NCBI GenBank assembly: GCA_022825825.1
Contig: JAJDWA010000072.1
Span: 110,387-174,386 of the forward strand
DNA from: Candidatus Poribacteria bacterium
GTDB taxonomy: Bacteria > Poribacteria > WGA-4E > WGA-3G
Reading direction: 5' to 3'
Length of the DNA stretch: 64,000 bases
The position numbers were made by a program, and so were the translations under genes. Positions within the stretch are counted from its first letter, which is position 1. The number at the start of each line of letters is the position of its first letter. Of the stretch, positions 53,538-61,634 are shown piece after piece. The notes below the pieces were generated by a model that saw only the letters and a list, made by a program, of their open reading frames with translations, was not told the origin of the DNA and searched no databases.

Positions 53538-54778
53538 TTATTCCGAGTGAATTAAAGCCTGATAGGTTAACTTCCTAAATTCCCCTTGAAAAGGATAACG
53601 GTTATTCATCAGCTGCGTCATCAGAATCCCGATGAGTTCTCTTTCGGGATCAATCCAAAAGTTAGTTGCAGCTAAACCACCCCCACTGAATGATCCAGAC
53701 GACCGTCCATTTTTCCCGTAATTCTTACGCGTAACAACATGGAATCCAAATCCGTAAGCCCATCCATCTCTGTGATATTGTTGGTGTGGATAATGCATCA
53801 GTTCAACGGTTTCGGTCTTTAAAATGCGTACACCTTCCAATTCACCACCATTGCGTAACATCTGACAAAAACGGAGGTAATCCGCAGCTGTAGAAACAAG
53901 CCCGCCACCACCAGAAGGAAAGAAAGTAACACTATCGGTTGCAAGAGGCGGTTTTCCGACACGTTTTAGTCCCTCTGAGTCAGTGGTTCTATCGCCGCAA
54001 ATCGTTCTACCTTTGTTTGTGGCACCGAAAACCCAGTATCTACCATACCGAGTGGTTTAAAAATCTTGGTATGTAAGAATTCTTCAAACGGCATTTCCGA
54101 AACTACCTCTACAAGATAACCGAGAACATCCGTAGAAACACCGTATTTCCATCTTTTGCCGGGTTCAAAAACAAGCGGGATTTTGCTAAGTTTCTCTATC
54201 TTCTCTGCTAACGTTGAATCAGGTTCGAATACTTTCAATTTGGCGTAAAGTTTATCAATAGGTCTGTCGCCCCACCCGTAAGTCAAACCGGAAGTATGTG
54301 TGAGTAGATGCTTGATTGTCATCCTGTTTTTTGCGGCATGGGCTTTCGTCTGTGCATTGTTAAAGACCTTCAGGTCTTTGAACGCGGGGATATACATCTC
54401 AACAGGATCGTCAAGTTGAATACGCCCTTCGTCATAGAGGAGCATCACCGCAACACTGGTAATCGGTTTCGACATAGAATAGATACGGAATATCGTGTCC
54501 GCTTCAACCGGTTTCTTATTCTCAATATCCTGCATACCGATGGCCTCAAAATGTGCGATTTTCCCTTTCCTTGCAATGACAGTAACGAATCCTGGTGTTT
54601 GTCCTTTGTCGACGTACTTCTGCAGCTCTGGAGCGATTTTTTCAAGCCGCTCAGTAGAAACACCAACATCTTCTGGCACTGCTAACGGTAGACCGTGTTC
54701 TGATGCGTCGGCAGCAGCGCCACAAGCGAGTATGCTGATGCAGAAAATGGATAATAACGTCCGCTTTAATGTCCTCAA
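53538..54778 (-). pseudogene. Frameshifted third copy of the exported serine hydrolase
   Basis: The 5' part (53966-54778) has a signal peptide, YSMSKPI and WKYGVSTDVLGYLVE, then runs out of frame after KVERFAAIEPLT. The rest (53538 to about 53990), in a different frame, continues SEGLKRVGKPPLATDSVTFF and MLRNGGELEGVRILKTETVEL, matching the intact paralogue. The shift lies near 53980-53992. The start is a TTG with AAGGA upstream. It is a pseudogene unless the base call is wrong. Confidence 0.85.
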
Positions 54779-54795
54779 ATTGGTTTCCTTTTTAT

Positions 54796-55596
54796 TTATG
54801 GGACCTGTTTAATATATCCCCAACGTGTCGTCAGTTTTGATTGTGGGTCAACGCTAAGAATTTGCGCTAAACCGACACGCATTGCATCTCTAATTTCCGC
54901 TTCGGATCGCGCAACATTAGAGATGCGGATCTCTTCAATGATTCCTATTAGTCCATTAGCGTTATCAATATTTGGCACACCGATTGTAATTGGATCATTG
55001 CTCTGAAACGTAGCCGCATTGGCTTTTTCTGCTTCTAATTGACCATCAACGTAGAGTCGTCCCATATCTCCATCAAACGTAAAGGCGAGATGATGCCATG
55101 TGTTGTCTGTGATTTGGGAAGTGCCATTTATATTGAATCCGCATTGACCATTTGCACCGATCTGTGCATGCAAGACTTTCTGATTAACCTCCACCCAAAT
55201 GCCATAATTTCGATTGGTGCAGCCTGCCTTCTGTTTGCAGACAATTCCCTGCCATTTGCCAGCATGCCCTGTTACTTTGACCAATACTTCAATAGTGAGC
55301 GTTTCCAACTCTAATTTTTTCGTAGAATCCACGACAATATAACCACCGGCATCACCGGGAAATTCTAATCCTGTTCCAAATTTCGCTTTTACCCACTTGA
55401 GACTGCCAGTTATTTTGCCGACATGTCCATTGCCAGAAGCGTCTCGGACCGTTTTTCCATTTCCTTCTTCAAAAAGCCAAACCGCAGCAGTATGTTCGTC
55501 AACAGCTGCATGTATAGATATAAAACTGAGTCCTACCAAGACTGCTGTTACGACTAAAATATAGCGTAACTTTGAATAGATATGTTGCACTTTCAT
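54796..55596 (-). CDS. Secreted LamG-fold protein
   Basis: A protein of about 266 residues. Signal peptide (YILVVTAVLVGLSFISIHAA), then a LamG domain: HTAAVWLFEEGNGKTVRDAS, WHHLAFTFDGDMGRLYVDG and IIEEIRISNVARSEAEI. It ends PQSKLTTRWGYIKQVP, the shared exported-protein tail. I chose the ATG at 55596 because AAAGGGGG lies just before it. The serine hydrolase pseudogene follows after 17 bases on the same strand. Confidence 0.86.
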   Translation of the reverse strand: MKVQHIYSKLRYILVVTAVLVGLSFISIHAAVDEHTAAVWLFEEGNGKTVRDASGNGHVGKITGSLKWVKAKFGTGLEFPGDAGGYIVVDSTKKLELETLTIEVLVKVTGHAGKWQGIVCKQKAGCTNRNYGIWVEVNQKVLHAQIGANGQCGFNINGTSQITDNTWHHLAFTFDGDMGRLYVDGQLEAEKANAATFQSNDPITIGVPNIDNANGLIGIIEEIRISNVARSEAEIRDAMRVGLAQILSVDPQSKLTTRWGYIKQVP

Positions 55597-55674
55597 TTCC
55601 CCCTTTATTTCGATTAATATCAAACCACAGAAACAGTATTACTGAACAATATAATAGACTGTGGTTATGTTATC

Positions 55675-55705
55675 AAAAAATGGGTTTTAAGTCAATGATT
55701 TGATT
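55675..55705. repeat. Left copy of the island-flanking direct repeat
   Basis: 31 bases, of which GGTTTTAAGTCAATGATTTG plus ATT (55683-55705) are identical to 60134-60156. The full unit, with an A-run in front, has a single mismatch to 60126-60156. It lies between the LamG gene and the toxin-antitoxin locus. Confidence 0.85.
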
Positions 55706-55750
55706 TTCAATAGGGTGGGAAATATTTTGTTAATTTCTGAATTGCGGATT

Positions 55751-55816
55751 ACGCGGATTGGAAACCTGTAACATCAGGTAATCCGCTAAGGTGAGTGTTT
55801 TCTGTTTTGCTGCTAA
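55751..55816. repeat. Island 3'-flank repeat, copy A (short)
   Basis: Carries GCGGATTGGAAACCTGTAAC and AGGTAATCCGCTAAGG, matching parts of copies B (56716-56841) and C (57607-57732). It lies right after the PIN gene, overlapping its last bases. GCGGATT and AATCCGC form a short inverted pair inside it. Confidence 0.75.
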
Positions 55817-56403
55817 GGTAGATGACTTCCGCCGCCGGTTTGGGACCAAAAATCTTCGGCGGCCTGTTGATGGTTCTGACATAACCATTGATGAATCCGC
55901 CTGAGAATGCGTGGCAACCCTTTTTGCGGCATGTTTTCTGATTCCCAACTTGCCATCTGCCGTCGCAACGAAACATCAATCGGGTTTTCAACTGCAATAT
56001 CTACTTGATGACAGGCTTGTATCAGTTTTCGGTCATCTGTTGCTAATACGTTAGCACCTCGTGTGCGCGTCGCCTGTAAAAGCACAGCATCAGTAATGTC
56101 AATTTCCAATGCGTCAGCAATCTACATCGACGTGAGGGTTATCGGTAGGTCTACCTCAATAATTTCAATCGGTCCAGCGGAAAATTGGGAAAGTTGTTGT
56201 GAGACAAGGTTAACATCTATATCATAAACCTTTGTGAGTATTGCTTTTACCTCCAACAATGTAAGCGTTGTCGTGAACCAACTGGCGTGTCCTCGGATGA
56301 ATAACTCGCACGCAGCAGATGCGGGATGGTCGTCGAGCAAGGAATAGACGATCAGCATTGCATCTAATCCGCGCCCAGAGAATTGATCAGAAGATAAGGT
56401 CAT
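55813..56403 (-). pseudogene. PIN-domain toxin gene with one in-frame amber codon
   Basis: The two halves lie in one frame around a TAG at 56122-56124. Together they give a 196-codon PIN domain. The acidic ribonuclease residues are present: Asp in LDAMLIVYSLL, Glu in LLEVKAIL, Asp in ITDAVLLQATR and Asp in LATDDRKL. The long C-terminal tail (GLPRILRRIHQW .. FWSQTGGGSHLP) is typical of a PIN subgroup. It overlaps the AbrB-type gene by about 17 bases. The codon may be a true null mutation. Confidence 0.78.
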
Positions 56404-56614
56404 CACCGCTTACCTCGGACAAGTCTAATGCCGAAGGAGTCCCCATTTTCAGTTTCTCGGCATAAATATTGTCCCACGTCTGTGTAGCGGAGGGACGAAT
56501 CAATATGCCCTCGTCTGTTCTTTCGATCACGACACCTGATTCCAACCCCAATTCTTTCACCCAGTCAAGGGGCAATTTGATTTTATAGCCAGTTTCCAAC
56601 GGGAGCGTTTTCAT
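56387..56614 (-). CDS. AbrB/SpoVT-type antitoxin
   Basis: A 75-residue DNA-binding protein. LPLETGYKIKLPLDWVKELG and VVIERTDEGILIRP form the swapped-hairpin AbrB fold. The Asp/Glu-rich C-terminus (LDLSEVSGDDLIF) would bind the PIN partner. The start is set at ATG 56614 because GAGGTG precedes it; the longer frame to 56656 has none. It overlaps the PIN gene start, the usual order of an antitoxin-toxin pair. It probably binds its own promoter. Confidence 0.85.
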   Translation of the reverse strand: MKTLPLETGYKIKLPLDWVKELGLESGVVIERTDEGILIRPSATQTWDNIYAEKLKMGTPSALDLSEVSGDDLIF

Positions 56615-56715
56615 GATATCCACCTCATCGTAAAACAGTTGAAAAGAGTATACCATAACTTAAGTTGATTATCAATTGTTTTTAGGAGAAAATGCTAATC
56701 GGCAGTTTGTGCGCG

Positions 56716-56841
56716 GCGGAGAACACAGAGGACGCGGATTGGAAATCTGTAACATCAGGTAATCCGCTAAGGCGAGTGTTTTCTGTTGCACTGCTATGGC
56801 TGTGGAGGTGTTAGCAGTGCATCGATGTCTGCTGGTAATTG
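56716..56841. repeat. Island 3'-flank repeat, copy B, with a C-terminal remnant
   Basis: This 126-base sequence is nearly identical to copy C. On the minus strand it would encode LNQLPADIDALLTPPQP and a stop, matching the end of the TIR-TPR protein (LPEDIAALLTPPQP), but a TGA lies upstream, so it is a remnant. GCACTGCTA and TAGCAGTGC form a 9-base inverted pair around the stop. Confidence 0.8.
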
Positions 56842-56888
56842 GTTGAGAAACTTCTCTCACAGTATTCATGTTCATTTCGGTAATGTAG

Positions 56889-57191
56889 CTACCGTTTGCC
56901 CAATTTTTTCTCCACCATGTGGCTGATGTCCTGAATTGCGGGTTGAGGGACTATAGGTTGGACTTCTCGAATGGCATCCCAATCAATTACGGCTGTCCAC
57001 AACTTTTCTTTTTCTGAATAGCGAACAACCCCCTCAACCTCCAACTCTTCACTATAGATGATAAGGGATTGTCCATCTCGCAGTTCAATTCCCTGACGTT
57101 TGAGATCTGCTATCGTACCAGCGCAGTTCAACCGCACCCTGCCTTTTACGTCTGCGTTGTGGAAGTCTGCAAAAACTCTGACTTTATTCAT
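56889..57191 (-). CDS. Small protein of unknown function in an overlapping gene pair
   Basis: A 100-residue protein beginning MNKVRVFADFHNADVKGRVRL. It is beta-rich at first (LIIYSEELEVEGVVRYSEKE), with a hydrophobic core (LWTAVIDWDAI) and a Lys-rich end (EKKLGKR). No known domain is recognised. It starts at 57191, overlapping the preceding gene by four bases (ATGA), so translation is coupled. Position in the island suggests a partner of the 113-residue protein. Confidence 0.6.
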   Translation of the reverse strand: MNKVRVFADFHNADVKGRVRLNCAGTIADLKRQGIELRDGQSLIIYSEELEVEGVVRYSEKEKLWTAVIDWDAIREVQPIVPQPAIQDISHMVEKKLGKR

Positions 57192-57529
57192 CTTCTTTCC
57201 CTCCCAGGATTTGAAACTGTCGGTGTCAGCAGTTTACTAACTTGTTCGGGCGTAAGTCCTGTCAACGTTGCATGATGGGGACTCCGTCCAGCAGTTCGTA
57301 CCACATCACCACCCGCTTTTCGGACCTCCGCAACGGTTGTTATGCCAATTTGCCTGTGTGGAATCGTTTGTACTAATTCCGTAACGGAAACCCCTTCGGC
57401 ACTTTCTACCGATACACCAGTGACTCCAGCCGGATGCGTGCCAGTCCCTCGCTGAATGTCGCTCGCTTGGTTTTTACCGCCCCGAACAACGAGAGCATCG
57501 TCCGGAATTCTTAAGCTGCTGATTTCCAT
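57188..57529 (-). CDS. Small protein of unknown function, upstream member of the overlapping pair
   Basis: A 113-residue soluble protein. IPDDALVVRGG and GTGTHPAGVTGVSVES suggest a compact fold with conserved Gly and His. IPHRQIGITTVAEVRKAGGD and GRSPHHATLTGL follow. No signal peptide or membrane segment is present. I do not recognise the family; the VRGG start and RSPHHATL segment are only loosely reminiscent of small toxin folds. GAGGGA lies just before the ATG, with tight spacing. Confidence 0.6.
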   Translation of the reverse strand: MEISSLRIPDDALVVRGGKNQASDIQRGTGTHPAGVTGVSVESAEGVSVTELVQTIPHRQIGITTVAEVRKAGGDVVRTAGRSPHHATLTGLTPEQVSKLLTPTVSNPGRERR

Positions 57530-57606
57530 TCCCTCTTATCCATTTTACCGTATTAATTTTAACACTGTCAAGTGATAGTTGCGCGGTTTGTGAAGCCGTC
57601 TGAATC

Positions 57607-57732
57607 GCGGAGAACACAGAGGACGCGGATTGGGAATCTATAATATCAGGTAATCCGCTAAGGCGAGTGTTTTCTGTTGCACTGCTATGGCTGTGGAGGT
57701 GTTAGCAGTGCGGCGATGTCTTCTGGTAATTG
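57607..57732. repeat. Island 3'-flank repeat, copy C, overlapping the end of the TIR-TPR gene
   Basis: It shares GCGGAGAACACAGAGGACGC, the GCGGATT/AATCCGC pair and the GCACTGCTA/TAGCAGTGC hairpin with copy B. The hairpin arms encode the last residues ALLTPPQP and stop of the TIR-TPR gene (57685-57732). Confidence 0.8.
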
Positions 57733-59922
57733 AATACCAGTTTTTTGCTCAAAGTCTGCAACGCTTGCATAGTCGTTGTTAAATGAAGCGATGATATTCA
57801 CTCCCATGTCTTTAGCTGTGATGAGGTCTGATTTCGCTTTTTCCCATTCTTGTAGGTGTAACCACGCTTCACCACGATTGCAATATACATGGGCAAGCTC
57901 TGGTTTGAGTTGTATCGTTTTGTTATAGTCTTTTATGGCATTTTCAAAATCGCCTTTTGCCATGTGAGCAACACCACGATTGCCATAGGCTTCGGCATAA
58001 TTTGAATTAAGCTCTAGCACTTTGGTGTAGTTCTTGATAGCATTTTCAAAATCACCCATTGCCAAGTAAACCATACCGCGTCCGTGGTAAGCCATTAAGT
58101 AGTCGGCTTTAAATTGTACTGCTTCAGTCAGGTCCTTGAGAGCATGTCCAAAATCAGATTTGTGGTAGTAAGCTGCGCCTCGACTGTAATACGCTTCAGC
58201 AAAATCAGATTTGAGTTGTATTGCCTTGCTGTAGTCTTCAATAGCAGGATCAAGTTCACCTTTGTCGGCATAAGCATTGCCACGCCTATTATATATTATG
58301 GCAAGTTCAGGTAGTTCAGGTTTGAGTTCTATTGCCTTATTGTAGTCTTCAATAGCAAGGTCATATTCACCTTTGTTGGCATATGCATTACCACGATTGT
58401 AATAGTCAGCAAAATCAGGCTTGAGTTGTATTGCCTTGCTGTAGTCTTCAATAGCAGGATCAAGTTCACCTTTGTCGACATATGCATTGCCACGATTGCT
58501 ATACGCTCTAATATAGTATGGATTGTACCGTATGGCTCTGTTATAGTCTTCAATGGCACGATCCTGTTCACCTATAGTTATGTAAGCATTACCACGATTG
58601 TAATAGGCTTCAGCAAAATTAGGATTATGGTGTATTGCTTTGGTAAAATCTGCAATAGCAGGATCAAGTTCACCTTTGTCGGCATAAGCATTGCCACGGT
58701 TAATATATATTATAGCAAGTTTAGTTGGTTCAGGTTTAAGTTGTATTGCTTTATTGTAGTCTTCTATAGCACGGTCATGTTCACTTTTAGCGTTGTAAGC
58801 ATTACCACGATTATAATAGGCTTCAGTAAAATCATGTTTGTGTTCTATCGCCCTATTGTAATCTGCAATGGCTATATCAAATTCTCCTTTATCAATGTAA
58901 ACACTGCCGCGATTGCAATAAGCGTCGGCATAATTGGGTTTGAGTTGTATTGCCTTATTATAGTCTTTGATAGCTTTATCAAACTGATTTCTTCTCTTGT
59001 AAACACTACCACGGTTGTAATAAGCCAAGGCATCACCATGATCTATTTGTATCGCCTTATTATAATCAGCCATCGACTTATTGAATTCACCTTTGTTGGC
59101 GTAAGCTGCACCCCGATTAATATAGGCAGAGACATACTTGGGATTTAGTTTTATCGCCGTGCCAAAGTCTTCAATAGCGAGTTCGCTTTCGTTTTTTCTA
59201 AGGTAGGCAACACCGCGATTATTATACATTCCTGCAAGATCAGGTTTCAAATCTATTGCTTTGCTATGATCCGCGATAGCTTTATCAACTTCACCTTTTA
59301 TCATGTAAGCAATGCCACGATTATTATAAACAAAAGCGTTGCCAGAGTTTAGTTCAATCACATCCGAGTAGGCTGCTATGGCTAGATCTATTTTTTTCCA
59401 TTTAAGTAAGAAATTTCCATGCTGAAATACTGTTTCAGCCTCCAGTTCTTCTTCGGAGACACCAGAGGCAGGATCGGATTGAGCCAGCATGACATCAACG
59501 GTCTTTCGGATGCCTTCTACTGCCTTTCTCCATCCCTTGTCTTCCGGATCCCATTCGTTAATCGGTGTGCCGTCGTCAGGAAAAACTTGGAAGTCACTGA
59601 GTTGCTGATCGCTCTTCCAATCACAGTCCGAAAAGATAATCGGTATGACCCTTATCTTCTTCTCTAAGGCAACTTCAAATTCTTCGTAACAGTTTTCAGA
59701 GGCAAGACTATCAATAGAAACGAGATAGAGCAGCAGATCCGAATTAGGTAGGTGTGTGGAGAAAATTTCTTGCTGCCACCTGTCGCCACCGAGCATCTCA
59801 GTGTCGTGCCAGATGTCTATTAACCCACTACGTGTCATCACAGCGAGAGACCTTATCAATTTGTCCTTCGCTTCCTTATCTGTACGAGCATAGGTAATAA
59901 AAACTTTTAACGGTTTATTCAT
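57685..59922 (-). CDS. TIR-domain protein with about 15 TPR repeats
   Basis: A 745-residue protein. Residues 1-145 form a TIR domain: KVFITYARTDKEAKDKLI (strand A), DIWHDTEMLGGDRWQQEI and LLLYLVSIDSLASENCYEEF with acidic residues (Glu 80/81) where bacterial TIR NADases carry the catalytic Glu. From about 166 the chain is TPR repeats (YNRGNAYADKGELDPAIEDY and similar). Bacterial TIR proteins usually cleave NAD when triggered, or make cyclic ADP-ribose-type signals, as in anti-phage systems; TPR would sense the trigger. No partner effector is certain. The start overlaps a remnant reading frame by four bases (ATGA). Confidence 0.9.
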   Translation of the reverse strand: MNKPLKVFITYARTDKEAKDKLIRSLAVMTRSGLIDIWHDTEMLGGDRWQQEIFSTHLPNSDLLLYLVSIDSLASENCYEEFEVALEKKIRVIPIIFSDCDWKSDQQLSDFQVFPDDGTPINEWDPEDKGWRKAVEGIRKTVDVMLAQSDPASGVSEEELEAETVFQHGNFLLKWKKIDLAIAAYSDVIELNSGNAFVYNNRGIAYMIKGEVDKAIADHSKAIDLKPDLAGMYNNRGVAYLRKNESELAIEDFGTAIKLNPKYVSAYINRGAAYANKGEFNKSMADYNKAIQIDHGDALAYYNRGSVYKRRNQFDKAIKDYNKAIQLKPNYADAYCNRGSVYIDKGEFDIAIADYNRAIEHKHDFTEAYYNRGNAYNAKSEHDRAIEDYNKAIQLKPEPTKLAIIYINRGNAYADKGELDPAIADFTKAIHHNPNFAEAYYNRGNAYITIGEQDRAIEDYNRAIRYNPYYIRAYSNRGNAYVDKGELDPAIEDYSKAIQLKPDFADYYNRGNAYANKGEYDLAIEDYNKAIELKPELPELAIIYNRRGNAYADKGELDPAIEDYSKAIQLKSDFAEAYYSRGAAYYHKSDFGHALKDLTEAVQFKADYLMAYHGRGMVYLAMGDFENAIKNYTKVLELNSNYAEAYGNRGVAHMAKGDFENAIKDYNKTIQLKPELAHVYCNRGEAWLHLQEWEKAKSDLITAKDMGVNIIASFNNDYASVADFEQKTGIQLPEDIAALLTPPQP

Positions 59923-60086
59923 TCTTTTCCCTCCACAATTGCCCTCTCATCTTCCGTTAAATTATACAACGCATAAACCAGATTATCAATTTCTTTTTCA
60001 AGGGAGGAAGTGTCGGCATCCGAGATAGTTGTCTCGGATACTGGAGTTAGAAAACAGTTTTTTATCTGACATGTAGGAACCTCTAT
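59919..60086 (-). pseudogene. C-terminal remnant of a restriction-modification-type enzyme
   Basis: A short frame without a start codon, bounded upstream by a stop at 60087-60089. It reads SLEKEIDNLVYALYNLTEDE then RAIVEGKE and TGA. The EIDxLVYxLYxLTEEExxIVEG pattern is typical of the C-terminal end of Eco57I/type IIG and related adenine methyltransferase-endonucleases. It runs directly into the TIR-TPR start (ATGA overlap). The rest of the enzyme is gone. The whole gap to 60300 holds this stub, a direct repeat (60126-60156) and nothing else. Confidence 0.65.
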
Positions 60087-60125
60087 TTATAGGACATATC
60101 TGTCAAGTTATCAGGCATCTTATAA

Positions 60126-60156
60126 AAAAAATAGGTTTTAAGTCAATGATTTGATT
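60126..60156. repeat. Right copy of the island-flanking direct repeat
   Basis: Same orientation as 55675-55705, with one mismatch over 31 bases and 23 identical bases at the core. It lies between the restriction enzyme stub and the Gfo/Idh gene. Together the two copies frame a 4.4-kb segment. Confidence 0.85.
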
Positions 60157-60299
60157 GCCGACGTTAAAAAAGTTGACATCTGATCATATATCCTATACAA
60201 TTCCATTTTAAAATTAATCTCATAGTCCAGCATATCGTACTTGCTGACATTTATGAGACATGTTCCAATAAAGTAAAAGGATTGCCTAAGGAGGCAGAT

Positions 60300-61472
60300 A
60301 TGGCAGAACGAATTAAAATGGGTTTAGTCGGATGTGGCGGCATGTCTGGTGCCCACATGGGCGGATATCGCGAATTGTGGTCAAAAGAGGTTCGAGAATT
60401 CGATATTGTCGCCGCGTGTGATATAGACAAGGGTAGAGCAGAGAATCGCGCAAATGAGGCACACGAGTTCCAAGGCGGCACAAAACCTGCTGTTTATACA
60501 GAACTTGATGAAATGCTTGATAAGCACCCCGATTTAGAGTGCGTTGACATCTGCGCGCTGCATAGTGCACACCACGTGCTTGCCGTACCAGCATTGGAAG
60601 CAGGAAAACATGTTATCATAGAAAAGCCGTTTGGTATCACGATGCGTGCGTGCAAACTGATGATGGAAGCAGCCGAGCGCAACGATAAAATTATCTCTGT
60701 CGCAGAAAACTACCGGTTGAGCCGTATGGAACGGACGCGTAGTTGGGTAATCGCGCAGGGACGCGTCGGTGAACCCCGCATGTTTTTCTGGATTGACGTC
60801 GGCGAAGCATTAGGCAAATGGGGTTGGCGTAACTTCAAGATGGATGCCGGCGGCGGATGGGCATTAGATGGCGGCGTGCATTTCACTGATCTGATGCGAT
60901 ATATCCTCGGTTTGGAAGCTGAGGAGGTCTACGCTATCAATAAGGCTTATGAACCTTATCGTTACGATAATGCTGGTGCACGTGAAGGCGGTTATTCCGT
61001 TGATGTAGAAGACGCCATGATCGCGACAATCAAGTTTGAACAAGGCGTTACTGCTCAGTGGACATGGGTCGGTTCTGCGCCTGCACACGGTTTCGGACAG
61101 AAAGTCATCTATGGTAGCGAGGGTGCCCTTGATTGGGGTAGAGGTTTGGTACCACGCGGTGGTGAGGCAATTTCCAATGACGACTTGCAGAAAGAATTCA
61201 CTGATAGCCTTAGCGATGACGAGAAGGAATACTATTTCCCCGCTGGCATCGGCAATACAGTCGCAATTGAGTTGAAATACTTCGCTGACGCGATCCGCAG
61301 TGGTGGAAAGCCAGAAGTAGATGCTGTGGAAGGCATGAAGTCTGAAGCGATCTGCATGGCAGCCTATGAATCCGGATATTGGGGTCGCCCAGTGACAATT
61401 GCCGAAATTGAAAACTGTGAACTGGAAGGCTACCAGAAGGAAATTAACGACCATTTAGGAATAGGAGCATAA
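60300..61472 (+). CDS. Gfo/Idh/MocA family oxidoreductase
   Basis: A 390-residue enzyme. GCGGMSGAHMGG is the Rossmann motif, HVIIEKPFGITMR the EKP motif (about 102-114), and GGGWALDGGVHFTDLMRYIL carries the conserved DxxxH-type catalytic segment. The substrate is a sugar or cyclitol. AAGGAGG lies 5 bases before the ATG at 60300, so the frame starting at 60282 is not used. It is followed after about 160 bases by an enolase-superfamily gene on the same strand. Confidence 0.9.
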   Translation: MAERIKMGLVGCGGMSGAHMGGYRELWSKEVREFDIVAACDIDKGRAENRANEAHEFQGGTKPAVYTELDEMLDKHPDLECVDICALHSAHHVLAVPALEAGKHVIIEKPFGITMRACKLMMEAAERNDKIISVAENYRLSRMERTRSWVIAQGRVGEPRMFFWIDVGEALGKWGWRNFKMDAGGGWALDGGVHFTDLMRYILGLEAEEVYAINKAYEPYRYDNAGAREGGYSVDVEDAMIATIKFEQGVTAQWTWVGSAPAHGFGQKVIYGSEGALDWGRGLVPRGGEAISNDDLQKEFTDSLSDDEKEYYFPAGIGNTVAIELKYFADAIRSGGKPEVDAVEGMKSEAICMAAYESGYWGRPVTIAEIENCELEGYQKEINDHLGIGA

Positions 61473-61634
61473 GTAGTTGAGGGTGAATATTCTGGCGATG
61501 CAGGAAAGAACAGACCGCTGAGATAACAGTACCTAAACGCTTAGAGACGATTCATTTCTGCAAAGATATGGAAGATTCACCCTTAGCATATAAACATACC
61601 TTACTATAACGGTTAATACGCATTCAAGGAAACT

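Noticed and set aside
31433..56124. Reassignment of TAG to an amino acid
   Set aside because: Many genes here end in TAG, including the DUF4350, epimerase and LamG genes, so TAG still acts as a stop; the two internal amber codons are better read as mutations unless suppression is shown.
55751..57732. Integron-type attC sites
   Set aside because: The repeats sit at gene ends and hold inverted arms, but I could not find the paired RYYYAAC/GTTRRRY core sites, and no integrase is present.
58426..59148. A 240-residue reading frame on the plus strand inside the TPR gene
   Set aside because: It is antisense to the TPR repeats and owes its length and repetitive sequence to them; no ribosome binding site or domain supports it.
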